Source: Siphonodentalium dalli (lineage: Eukaryota; Mollusca; Scaphopoda; Gadilida; Siphonodentaliidae). Taken from it: DNA of 64,000 nt. Position 1 is the first letter of the stretch. The number at the start of each line of letters is the position of its first letter. Shown one piece after another: positions 33,630 through 45,115 of this stretch. A program made the translations under genes and the position numbers. The notes beneath the pieces are model-generated. The model saw only the letters and a program-made list of their open reading frames with translations, had not been told where the DNA came from and made no database searches. The stretch spans positions 111,115,546 through 111,179,545 of the forward strand of contig CP136068.1 in assembly GCA_032622095.1 (NCBI GenBank), written 5' to 3'.

Positions 33630-33962
33630 GATAAACAACAAAGAAAACGGGTTTTCTTGGTTCCTGGTTGTTGTTGTGTTTCGGCGGTTCCTTCGCTTGC
33701 TTCGGACACTTCGCGAAGCAAGCGAAGGAACCACCGAAAGCGAAAAAACTAAACGAAGCAAGCGAAATAACAATGATGTCTTTTTCGCTTTCGTCGTTCG
33801 ATTTTTTCGCTTGCTTCGTTTGATTTTTTCCCTTCCTTCGGTTCCTTCGCAATAATTGAGATTATTTCGCTTGTTTCGCTGCGAAGGAACCGAAACAAGC
33901 GAAAACACCAAAACGAAGGAAGCGAAGGAAGCGAAAAACGTATGTGGCGGAAACAGGACACC
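33254..33962. mobile_element. Foldback element made of GAAGCAAGCGAAGGAACC repeats
   Basis: The ends are inverted (GGTGTCCTGTATCCGCCACAT-like and its complement, about 21 bp). The interior is almost entirely the motif TTCGCTTGCTTCGGTTCCTTCG and its complement, arranged as nested palindromes around a CAA microsatellite (about 33587-33630). The sister block at 35240-35280 lacks it, so it is an insertion. Frames of 140-175 codons on both strands arise from the low-complexity DNA. Confidence 0.75.
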
Positions 33963-35934
33963 GTATGTTTATGTCTAAAAATCCAATATTTTGGTAATTT
34001 TTTTAACCACAAAAATCACTCGTTTTATGTATAGAATCAAGGCCAAAAACTTGATAACGTACAGAAAATTGTCATCGTGGATCAAATTCCGAGAGCATGT
34101 ACATGTATATGCCATTGTATGTCTGTAGTCATCCCGGGAATAGATTCACTGACTAGCAATTTTAGTTATATCTCACATTCTCATCCAATGCAAACAATTA
34201 TTGACCCCCATTTTCTGGACCCGTGCATGGTGAAACGGTGGAGTGTCCCCCCCCCCCCCAGTATTATATATAAAGTTACTCAATCCGATTCGATGGTCCC
34301 AATATCATCAGATTCAAGCAGCAACAACATTTTTTTAAATGCCGCCTCAGTTATCAGAATCGATTAATTGCCCAAAATAATGCTAACCACAGTCAACTAT
34401 AATATAAAATTGCCCAAAACCTGATATATATATCAAATTTTTGTTCAACGAAATTTTGCCGGTTTGTCAAATATCTGACCAAAAAAAAGCTACTTGATTT
34501 TAGAGTTATCCATCTTCATCCGCAATTTGGTCCGAGACCGTCTCCTAGTCGACTTTTACTGGGCCACTGAAAAAATTTTGGTGGTGAAAAATAATAGATT
34601 TCAAAAATCTAAAATCTGATCACTTATTCCCAACTTTGATGGGTGGGTTCCTCCACTCGAATCAAATATTTTTTACCCCTGAAGCCAAGTAAATAGTAAT
34701 TTGCGAGCGTTAATTCGGAAATGCATTTTTAATTGTATGACGTTATTGTTCGGAGCATATATTAGCCTCGTCGGCTACCCTATACACATACTATATATGG
34801 GCATGCGTGATGCGGGTGCATTGTACAGCACGGTGCAATCAAGGATGAACACGTTGTGTGCCCTTGGGTTATAATCGTGTCAACGAATACACATGCACTA
34901 AAATAAAGCAATCAATAGGGCGGGATTTTAATATGGGATAACATTCCCAGAAAAGAACCCCTCCTCGAGATTGTCAGCGTGCGCCATACTGATGAAGTCG
35001 AGGTAAATGCGTTTATAATAGCACCAGTCTTTTAATATCGGATTGATTCTAATCATCTTCAGTGTGTTTTCAAAGACACCATAGGATATATAAGTTCCAT
35101 GGTTCTGCGATAACATGTTGGTTCTTATATATCTTTACCTCTGATTATTTAGCGCCCTAATTTTGTGGAAATGTGAATGGAGAACGTTTGATATTGCATT
35201 ATGTGTGAGAGTTCTTCCAACCATCATAGGTGGCCATATCGATACAAATCTGGTTTCTCCCCCCCCCCCTAAAAATCACTCGTTTTATGTATAAAACCAA
35301 GGGCTATAACTCTTGATAACGTACCTAAAATTGTCACGATGACTGTATATATCAAATTCCGAGAACATGTACATGTATATGGTCTGTAGTCATCATACGG
35401 GAATATATAGATTAATTGTTTCTCATTTTAGTTATATTTCACATGCTCAATCAGCGGAAGGAATTATTGACCATATATGGGGCCATGCATCTGGAAACGG
35501 TGGGGTGTCGCCCCAATAGTAATGTGTCATTTATGTGTGAAGTTATTGTTAGGAGTATAAGGAGCATATATTAGCCTCGCCGGCTACCCTGCACAAACCA
35601 CACGTGGGCATGCATGTAGCGAGGTGCAGTCAAGGATGAAAACTTTGTTTCGAACACGTTGACCCTGGCATTGGGTTATAATCGGGTCAACTAATACACA
35701 TGCACTAAAGTGAAGCAATCAAGAGGGAGGGATTTTAATACGGGATAACATTCCTAGAAAAGAACCCCTCCTCGAGATTGTCAGCGTGCGCCATACTGAT
35801 GAAGTCGAGGTAAATGCGTTTATAACAGCACTAGTCTTTTAATAGAGGAGTGATTCTATAATCATCTAATCATCGGTGTATTTTCAAAGACACCATAGGA
35901 TATAAGTGCCATGGTTCTGCGATAGTATGTCGTT

Positions 35935-36170
35935 TCGTATAATTATCTCTACAACTTCTGTGAATAAGAGCGCTGTTTCAACAGATGATTGACTTGCATT
36001 CTTGAGAATTATCGTACACATAAGAATGGGAACCCATGCTATCTCATCTGGTGTGATGTTAAATGAATTCGAGATTACTCTGTGGGAGGACGGGGTGATT
36101 TCCGGGTGCAGATACCGGGTACAGTCATCGTACTAGTTTTACTTGAGGGTTCATTTAATCTTCAAGGTTA
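35935..36170 (+). repeat. Segment duplicated at 40380-40830
   Basis: Shared landmarks are TTAAATGAATTCGAGATTACTC, GTGCAGATACCGGGTA and ACAGTCATCG. In the right-hand copy a CA-rich microsatellite (40446-40613) and about 60 further bases are added. Confidence 0.65.
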
Positions 36171-36949
36171 AACATAGACCTTGTATTTATTCGTCCTGGT
36201 GTTCCAACGTTCTGTTCACCATCAATCACCATACAGTGGCGTCCCTTTGCTATGCTTCGCGCTCCGGAACGCATAGCAGTGACTGGTTCGCTGGCATAGC
36301 TTGGTTGAAGTTGGTTCACTATATGAATGACCTTCGTCTGTTCGTACGACGTACGCATACCAGGCATGGTTAAAATTGAGCTGGCCAGAATAATCTTTTG
36401 GCCATTTTTTTGCCAGTACTGAACATCTCTACTCATTTTTATGCGTATCCATGCCATGTATGGTACACATAAAAAATGACCACGTCCCGATCAACCATCC
36501 ATCGTTCGTCTGTCCATCTCTCTGTTCGCCCGCCTGCCCTTAGTCACATGCTATCCGACGCGATAACTGGAGTATTTTATCGGACCGTGTTCATATTTTA
36601 TATGCAGGTATACGATAACACCCCCTGTATAGTTTTTGGTATCGACCGGTTTAGAAAATATTAACACGTTGCGATCATCACATGGGCACATGCTATCCAA
36701 TGCGATAATTAAATATTTTTTTTGTCGGATCATATTCATATTTTATGTGCAGGTTTATGATGAAATACCCCACACCTCAGTGACATGTATACTTGTTGGT
36801 ATCGATTGGTTTATTGGTTTAGAAAACAATTAACCCTTCCCACACGACATTGCATAGTCACAGTCATGTTATCTGATACAATAACTCAAATACCTTTCAT
36901 TTGATCTTCTTCATATATCTAAATATATCTTATCTAGAAGTTACATTTC

Positions 36950-37540
36950 TGATGTTTGGTGACGATCGAGTGAAGGATATGGTCTTAGGGTATACCAAAG
37001 GATTTAGTCATGCACAGATTAATATCCAAAATGGCTGCCGGCGGCCATGTTTTTCTACGAAATTCGGAAAAATTATATATCTCTCATCTTGAGGTGATGC
37101 TAAACATGCAACTGTCAGTTTTCAAACATTACAAATGCGGACTGCAGGGTTGATTAAAATTTGAATTCCAAAATGCCTTCTGGCGGCCATGTTTTAACGA
37201 ATTTCATGACAAATCGATGGCTCCCATCAAGAGGACGAGTCGAGGGATGTTGTCTGTAGGTTGTGCCAAAGGATGCAAAGAGTAAAACGAGATGGCTGCC
37301 GGTTTTTCATCGAAAATCGTTTAAGTTAGATAGCTCCCATCTGGAGGTGCGATCCTAAACATGCATTTAAATTTTCAAAACATTTCTCCGATAAATGTGG
37401 ACTGCATGGTGTGCCGATGGATTCAAATTTGAAATCCAAGATGACTGATGTCGGCCATACATGTTTTTAAAACGATTTTCTGGAATAATCGATGGCTCCC
37501 ATCCAGATTTTGACGATCGGATGAGGGATGTTGCCTGTAG
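36950..37540 (+). repeat. Family H tandem modules
   Basis: About four degenerate units share GGCTCCCATC, CATCTGGAGGTG-like blocks and AAAATGGCTGCCGG..GGCCATG. They resemble 20805-21130 and 39960-40150. The stretch from 36171 to 36949 holds CCGTCC-family sequence around 36440-36540 and repeated TTTTATATGCAGGTATA-like blocks. Confidence 0.6.
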
Positions 37541-38370
37541 GTTGTACGTTTCTTCTCACCACAGTCTTCGTAGTGTTTATCGACATTCTTGCAAGTATAA
37601 AATCAGGGGCTCCCGGAACAAATCTATACATATATATTTATGGTGCCATTTAAAAAAAAAAAATTCTCCAAATCGACCCGAAAAGGTAAATTCGGAGGAT
37701 TTTGCAATATATGTATTTTTTTAATTTCAAGCTAATTGATAATCGCTCATGGGCATTCGTCGTGGTTAATCAAATCTATTGATTTAATGATAGCAAGTAC
37801 TTAATATCCACATTCACATGATTTTATCATTTTCGTAAAATAAAACAAATGCATCAGTGGTAGGGTTAATATTTAATGCTATGTTGCTTTACTGTTGACA
37901 TTTGGCAGTGGTTTTGATCTCTACTAATCTCCTGTACACAGGCCAAGTTTTAAAAACTATACACTTATTGATCCAAACAAAATTGTCCGATTGACGATGA
38001 CTAGAAAGGCGTAATAAATGTGAAAAGTTATGAAAAAATTGGGACAAACCATTAGATTTGTTTTCAATTATGCCAAAATGGACAAAGATACACCACCATT
38101 TAATGTTTGGCCGTGTTTGCACATACTTCCGTGCCATTATATCAGATGAGCAGACATCAGTAGCTCCCAATACATTTGCAGTGATTTATTACGCCACACA
38201 GTGGTGTAAGCTGGTGTACAGTTTTTCATGTTAGAGCGGACGATCGATAATCCACTGGGCGAATGTATTATGGTTTTTCGTACTTGAGTATAAATCGTAC
38301 CGATAGAGTTACGATAGTCCAACAAATATTAGCACATGTGTTTACGTCACCGGTGTATAATTGTGGGGAC
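37541..38370. other. Non-coding stretch
   Basis: AT-rich. No exon, element end or repeat of note was seen. Confidence 0.35.
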
Positions 38371-38374
38371 ATGT

Positions 38375-39045
38375 TTCTATTATGAAGGTTCGCTATCCCG
38401 AAGGTCCATTATTCCGAAGGTTCTCTATTCTGAATACTTGCTATTTCGAAAGTTCACTATTCCGAAGGTTCGCTATTCCGAAGGTTCTCTATTCCGAAGG
38501 TTTTTGTTATTTTTAGGTTAATTCTATATTCTAAAGTATTGAGAGGGTTCATTATCACGAAGATTCCTTTTATGGAGTGTGTGCTCACATCCGAACTGAT
38601 CCTGCGCGCACACCGATAAAGATACAGGAGGAAATAACTTAGAACATTAAATGTGATTTTGTTTTGTTTTCGCGATTTTTCTTGAGATTTAATGTGATTA
38701 CGTGGGCCCATACCTTTGAATTCTTGGCATATAATATGAATGTTGTGGTACATATGGACCCTCCTGCATTGGGATATGCTAGAGGTACAGTTGACTTAAG
38801 TGCTGTTCTGTGCGGGCTCCAATTTGGGGTTTAATATTTTAAGGGCCAAATTTATAATTTGATGGGCCCATACCTTTGAACTCTGGGCATATAATATGAA
38901 TACTGGGGGGGGGCATGTCTATATTCCGAAGGTTCACTATCCCGAAGGTCCACTATTCCGAAATTTCTCTGAATGTTCGCTATTCCGAAGGTTCACCAAT
39001 CCGAAGGTTCGTTATTCCGAAGGTTCTCTATTCCGAAGGTTTTTG
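38375..39045 (+). repeat. Two clusters of the 15-16 bp repeat TATTCCGAAGGTTC
   Basis: Clusters at 38382-38502 and 38918-39042 contain about eight copies each of CTATTCCGAAGGTTC. Both are followed by the same TTAGGTTAATTCTATATTC sequence and by AACATTAAATGTGATT, so the whole block is duplicated with an offset of about 540 bp. CCCATACCTTTGAA is also present twice (near 38708 and 38868). Confidence 0.8.
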
Positions 39046-39433
39046 TTATTTTAAGGTTAATTCTATATTCTAAAATATTGATAGGGTTCATTATCACGAA
39101 GATTCTTTTTATGAAGGAAATAACTTAAAACATTAAATGTGATTTTGTTTTGTTTTCGTGGGTTTTCTTGAGTTTAATGTCATTAGGCCTACGTATGACC
39201 TTATTTCTCATTACATATTCACGCCAAGCAGCCCACACAATTTCTATGTTTCCGTGTGATTTAATGTCATTACGTGTGACCTAATATCTCAATAATCTGA
39301 GGCAAGAGTACGCCTGCTAAAGCAGTGGGGCTATAACGCTTAATGGATACTGGAGGCTAGAACAAACTGCGCAGCAGAATATCGCTGAATAGACGAGTAT
39401 GAGATGAGCCTAACTGCAATTGTGACTTTGTTG

Positions 39434-41490
39434 AAGGCCCACTTAATTTTCGAGTCATTGATTTTTGTTATAGAATATACGGTTTTAATAACAATTTATG
39501 CCATAAAATTTGAATAAAATACTATAATTCATCACCATTTGAAACGCAGAATAATTCTATCTCCTAGTTTGAAACACCTTTAAAAAACCGCGACAAGTCG
39601 TGCATCGTATTTCTAGCAATTAGCAACTAACATGTCCTCTTCGGCTTTCCATAGATTTCAACGTAATTTGATACTTAGGGGTATTTGTGTCCGGGAAGTG
39701 TTTTGGACGGGTCAAGCGTGATCCCGACCTGATCTTGACCTTTAAAACTGTCAATGCAAGGTCAATTTGGGTAAAACGGACGTTACCATTTCTGACTATG
39801 GTTTTCTTGTATGTCTAATGGTGGAGGGAATTTTGATATATGGGCTCAGTGTAGTCTCCCTGGATTGTTATTACCTTTTAACACATTTTACAACGACAGA
39901 TTAGTATGGTGATTTTGATATATAGAAATAAAAAATGCGAGGGGGTGCAACGAAACTTGAAATTTTGGGATTGGCTTATATGGACTAGTCTGTAAATTTT
40001 CGAAACATTTATCCATCAAATGCGGGCTGCTGGCGGCCATGTTTTTTAACGACATTCGGGGTGAAAAACTTGATGGGTCCCATCTAGAGGTCACCCCGAA
40101 GATCTATGTGAAGTTTGGTGATGATCGGACGAGGGGGTGTGACCAGTAGGGTGTACCGAAAGCAATTGTTGATGGACGGGTGCACGGGCGAGGGACACAA
40201 AGACATGGCAATATATAAAACTTTACTGAAAGCACGTAACACTAAAGTGCTTTCCTTGTCAGTGCATTCCTGCATGATATGGCAAACACAAAGAGCGTTT
40301 CTGTCACTTGTGTCCGTAAATTTCAAATCATTTGGAAATTGCCATGGCTTTGTCATGTTTTCAGATTACATCTCATGTAGGTATCTCTAAAACTTCTGCG
40401 AGCAAGATCGCTGTTTCGGTTTCGATGGATGGTTGACTTATATTCTTGAAATACACCACGCACACACAGACACACACGCACCCTCACACACACACACCCA
40501 CACACACACACCCACACTCACACTCACCCTCCCTCATGTGCACACCCTCACCCCCCCCCCACACACACACCCTCACCCTCTCACACACACCCACACCCAC
40601 ACAGAAACATCGACACTTCAGGCCCTCATGCATGCGATCTTATCTGGTGTGTTGTTAAATGAATTGGAGATTACTCTGTGTGAGGAAAGGGTAATAATAT
40701 CCTGGTGCAGATACCGGGTATACAGTCATCGCAATATATAGCGTCCCTTATGGGGGCGTTGAGTGTTCAATGTTATACTCAAACCTAGTACTACTTAAGG
40801 GACTGCTTATTGTTCAATGTTGAATGTAGTTCTTATTCGTCCATCGACGGTTCAACATAATCATGCACACTATATAATAATTATATTCGCCCGTCCGTTC
40901 GACTGTCCGGATGTAATTACTAAATCCACGCGGTATTAAAAACTCAACGAACAGTTTGATGCTGGAATATGTCCGATGTGACACCATAAACAACTATCTG
41001 TACGTTTACTTTGCCAGAAAATAAGTTGATCGGATCGATGAGCACATTGAAGGTCACTTAATTTTCGAACCCACAGATCACATTATATAAAATATATGCC
41101 ATATTATATACCACTTGAAAGAGGAAGCTCCAAAACATTGTATTATCAACTTATCTGGTTTAATAAACTGTGAACATGTTGTTTTTGTTGAGTTACCGAC
41201 CTGTTTTTGTGCTTTAGTTTCATCTGAATTGTAGTGAAAAGTGTACTATTTTCAATGGAGGGGAAATAACTTAGTTTGAATTCTGTTGCATTCTATGAGC
41301 CACAACGGGGGAAATCTTTCTATGATTTCAGCTGTTTTTTATTTCTCTATGGGCATCTTCTGAGACACAGACGTTTCAAATGGTAATGAACTAAGTATTT
41401 TAATCATATTTTATGGCATAGCTTGTTATTAAAACCGTATATCAAGGCACTATAAAAATAATCGGTGACTCGAAAATGAAATGGTCCTTT
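39434..41490. repeat. Inverted-repeat pair enclosing family H and CA-repeat DNA
   Basis: Sequence at 39434-39550 (CACTTAATTTTCGAGTCA and TACGGTTTTAATAACAA) is found inverted at about 41375-41490. A further direct copy of the terminal motif lies at 41052. Between them are a family H module (39960-40150) and the duplicated 40380-40830 segment. Confidence 0.55.
40446..40613 (+). repeat. CA/CCCACA microsatellite
   Basis: An imperfect CACACA array with CCCTCAC and CCCACA interruptions and a C-run. Frames rich in Thr-His repeats across it are not genes. Confidence 0.9.
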
Positions 41491-41943
41491 AATAATAGGT
41501 TTTGATAGCCAGATATAGCCTTTCAACGGAGGATCGAAGTTTTAATACGTTTTAAATTTTTGTCAGCCTAGCAAATATTGAAATGATCGTTGCACGAAAG
41601 TGGTAGATAATAAAGAGCGCTCGTAATTATCTGCAATTTTGACCGTTTTCGACGTTACACATATGGATGTTTCGGTGGACTTTCGCGATGTTTGTGTCAT
41701 ATGAATGATAGTCAAGTTTGTTTTATTTTTCGTTTGTCTGGTGAGCTGTATTTAAATTTGACTAATTTGGTGTCAAAGCGGACCGCGCATCTTTAAACTT
41801 TGGGGGATTGTTAATGAGACGGTGTTGACGATTTACAACATGCATAATACATGTATACATACGTGTGTGTGGTGGCCGTTAATATGGTCTATCTCTCCCG
41901 GGACACAGTTACAACAACATCATTTTTATAAATCCAGATTTAA

Positions 41944-42276
41944 CCCTTTACCCAACAGAAGGGCCCTGTGCCAATGCATTCTCTTATATATGCGAGTCGA
42001 CCATAGGTCGCCTCGCATATATAAGAGAATGCATTGGCTTAACACATTAAAAATTTAGGCCAATGCATTCTCTTATATATGCGAGGCGACCTATGGTCGA
42101 CTCGCATATATAAGAGAATGCATTGGCACAGGGCATAACTGTAACTATCACAATGTGGTCAAGGAGCCGGTTCCAATGATATCCATATTTGTATGGTTCT
42201 ATTGAGACAGACCTAAGATATTTTAGGCTGTTGAAGCTTTATTTGGCCGGTTTTGGCCGGTTTGTTGGGTAAAGGG
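41944..42276. mobile_element. piggyBac-like MITE, family E copy 2
   Basis: TTAA (41940-41943 and 42277-42280) flanks CCCTTTACCCAACA..TGTTGGGTAAAGGG. Two intact hairpin cassettes are separated by only about 20 bp, the shortest spacer of the four family E copies. Confidence 0.92.
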
Positions 42277-42280
42277 TTAA

Positions 42281-43371
42281 AGACTACAAATAGCTATTTT
42301 GTGACTAAAATGTATTGCATATGGGGTATATTGTTTGTCTATATAAAGGCATAAATAAAGTGGTTTATTTCGATCGTAATTCGCGGTAAATCCTTTAGCT
42401 GATCTGCACTTTTCCGTGATCGAGGCTGCTAACAAGATATATAGAGTTCTTCTTCTTTGTACGCTCTTGTGTTGTATGTTTTCTGAACGATTTCGCGCGG
42501 ATTTCTGTTCTAAAAATAGCTCACAAACTTGTCCCACGAATTGTCATAAGAAATTCAAAGTCCGTAACATATTTGGAGCTCTCTATATATATCTCATCTA
42601 TCAGTCATCATATGGGCCTAAGTCGGATTCCAATGATCTTCTGCATACTTCTATGAACCACCACGGGGGAGGGATATCCACATGTGACGGCGATCATTCT
42701 TTGCAGAATGCAGACTTATACTATATTTGTGCATTTGTATTTTGTTTATGATATCTTCATTCGTTGGAGAAATGAATAAACATTTGAATATGATCTCTGT
42801 ATATACCTCAGTTTTCATTGGTTATATTTTAGTTATCTTTAGTATGCTCATGATGCTAACATGAAGGGAATAATATCAACATGTATGTTTTGTCCATTCA
42901 TTTCTTCTGAGTTATTGACCATCCCTGTATCTCCGCCATCTTAGATACGATGCGAATTATCTTTGGTGTAGGCATTAACCAATCGAACGCGGTGAAGGAT
43001 ATCCACAATCATACAACATATTTGTTCAGTCATCGCATGCCGGATTAAGACATCTTTCGAATTAATTCACCTCAAATGTTATATCAACTATACAGCCACA
43101 CATGATGACTCACATGCCGACTCGCGTGACAAAATGCCAGGAAAAATGGCAGTGTCTGATCGTATAAGCTAGTTTATTGCGTCAGTCGCGCCCCATGTGT
43201 AATCCCAAAATTCCCTGCGAGGGAGCCGGATTACTGATCCCCCCACAGTTAATCCAAGTCCGCTACATGGCAATAGTTCAACACAAACATGGGATATAAT
43301 CCCCACATATGGCGGACATGCATATACCACCACCTCTTCCTCTATATACCGCGGTATATATCCCCATGCAG
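42281..43371. other. Non-coding stretch before the Mutator-like element
   Basis: A plus-strand frame at 42416-42751 begins with a hydrophobic run (YRVLLLCTLLCC) and has several Cys. I cannot link it to a family or to splice sites. Nothing else stands out. Confidence 0.3.
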
Positions 43372-43913
43372 CCAGCCTATTAGACGCCACATCCGTCCAA
43401 TCTCGCTACTCTCAAGGACGGCCTCGGACAATCGCCATTTCGACCGGTCACATGATCTCCGGTCATGTGATCCATACCCGGAAGAGATTGCACGTCGGCA
43501 GACATTTTTGTTCAACAGCGAAACTTCTCTCGTCGTTTTTCATCAAATGTAAGTAAACTGAGTAATGTTTTCAAATAACTTCGGTGCAGTCATCGACTAA
43601 TGATATAATATGACCGCGCGGATTGGTTCTTAGGTTTCTAATACGATTTAATTTGATTTACCAGCCGCTTGAATCGGCGCACATGGCTTTCTGCGTTTTC
43701 GACGTATTAGCCCCCACGACCCATTCAGCGATGGGAATGACAAACTTTTAACCTGAAGACCCAGACGTCCCTTGTCCCATGTCTTCCTGAGTCAATTCCG
43801 CACCCAAGGGTAGCGTGGTTCCATATCTTCATGATATTACATATGATTTTTTTCATTCTGAACTTTTCACTTTTTATTCCGTCACCCAGGCCCCATTTGG
43901 CAATGGTCATTGG

Positions 43914-44640
43914 ACACTTTCAAGTCGAAAATATACATGACACTGATTTAGTGCCTTCCTTTGTGAATTCCCCACCCAACGGTGTGCCACTTTACACAAC
44001 TTGACTATTCTACGTTAAATTATTTCGTTCTGAATGAGGCACTTTTCTTGGTCTCTCTAAATCCAATTTTACGATGCCAATTTGAGACTTTCTGGTAAAA
44101 ATATCAATAACGCTGATTTTATGCCTTCGTGTGTGACTTCCCCAGCCAGCGGTGTGCCTCTTTCCACAATTTTGTGATTGTACGTTACATTTTTTTCATT
44201 CTAAATGGTACAGTTTTCTCGGTGACATCTAGATCATGCCATGATTCTCTACTCTGGCTAACGCCGTAGCATTAGCCGAAGTACAGGTTCATGGCATGAT
44301 CTAGGTACACCGAATACAATTTTGTAATGCCAATTTGAGACTTTCTGGTAGAAAATATCAATAGCACTGATTTTTTGCCTTTTGTGTGTGACTTCCCCAT
44401 CCAACGGTGTGCTTCTTTCCACAATTTTGCGATTGGGCGTTACATTTTTTTCATTCTAAATGGTGCACTTTTCTCGGTGACACCTAGATCATGCCATGAT
44501 TCTGTACTCTGGCTAACGCCGTAGCCAAAGTACAGGTTCATGGCATGATCTAGGTAACACCAAATACAATATCGCTGATTTTATACCTTCCTTTATGAAT
44601 TCCCAACAGTATGCCACTTTGCACAACTTCGCCATACTAC
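43914..44640 (+). repeat. Tandem modules within the left inverted repeat
   Basis: GAGACTTTCTGGTA..CTGATTTTATGCCTTC blocks recur from about 43914, 44087, 44336 and 44570. Units also share CAACGGTGTGCC and TTTTTTTCATTCTAAATGG. The later units carry inserted ~75-bp family K hairpins. Confidence 0.75.
44484..44553. mobile_element. Family K hairpin MITE, 9-bp TSD
   Basis: TAGATCATGCCATGATTC and GTTCATGGCATGATCTA are inverted, flanked by GGTGACACC and GGTAACACC. The copy in the right arm (47110-47185) is flanked by GGTGTTACC and GGTGTCACC. Confidence 0.8.
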
Positions 44641-44934
44641 GTTATGATTTTTTTAGTTTTAAATGGAGCATATTTCTTAGATTATGCCATGATGAATCTC
44701 TACTATAGTACTCTGGCTGACACCGCCAGAGTAGAGATTCATGGCATGATCTATCTTATATCAAACTACTTCAGAATATATACATGTAGTATTAATGTGA
44801 TTGCATCCAGTGAGCACATTCTGGTATCCCTGCCCCACTCCTGCTTGGCATAATTATTTAATAGGAAGCGCCTGGTTGAATTTACAGTGGTATGATAGAT
44901 CACTTCTATCCTCAAGCAACTTATGCCATTCAAT

Positions 44935-45115
44935 GGCATTTTTTCTAATGTGAAGGGGTACTCTCAGGTGCCTAATAATAGTGACAGCACGATTATTAAT
45001 TTGGAGAAAATTCCCAACGATCATTAATATTTACATTGAGACATTTTAACATCAGCCTAAATCCCTACCAATCACTATTATTAGGCCATCACGATTATTA
45101 TGCACCTGAGAGTTT
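44935..45115. repeat. Imperfect palindrome in the interior of the Mutator-like element
   Basis: ACTCTCAGGTGCCTAATAAT faces ATTATTATGCACCTGAGAGT with inner TAATAGTGA/TCACTATTA. The rest of the interior (45116-46964) is AT-rich and shows no gene. Confidence 0.65.

Larger units (their letters stand above)
32780..36170 (+). repeat. Large duplicated blocks (three diverged copies)
   Basis: Blocks sharing TTTCAAAGACACCATAGGATAT, GATTGATTCTAATCA and TTAGCCTCG-type landmarks occur at about 32800-33253, 34752-35250 and 35561-35950; the last two are 809 bp apart. A second block (ACTCGTTTTATGTATA..ACATGTACATGTATAT) follows copies one and two, at 34018-34260 and 35277-35520. The first copy is split by the foldback at 33254-33962. 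Confidence 0.65.

Noticed and set aside
33384-33911. Overlapping frames of 139-175 codons on both strands
   Set aside because: They arise from low-complexity GAAGCAAGCGAAGG palindromes that lack stops in several frames; the peptides are repetitive and mirror each other.
40433-40741. Thr/His/Pro-rich frames
   Set aside because: They are produced by the CA microsatellite.
42416-42751. A 111-codon frame with a hydrophobic start and several Cys
   Set aside because: No family recognised, no splice or promoter support, and an opposite-strand frame overlaps it.
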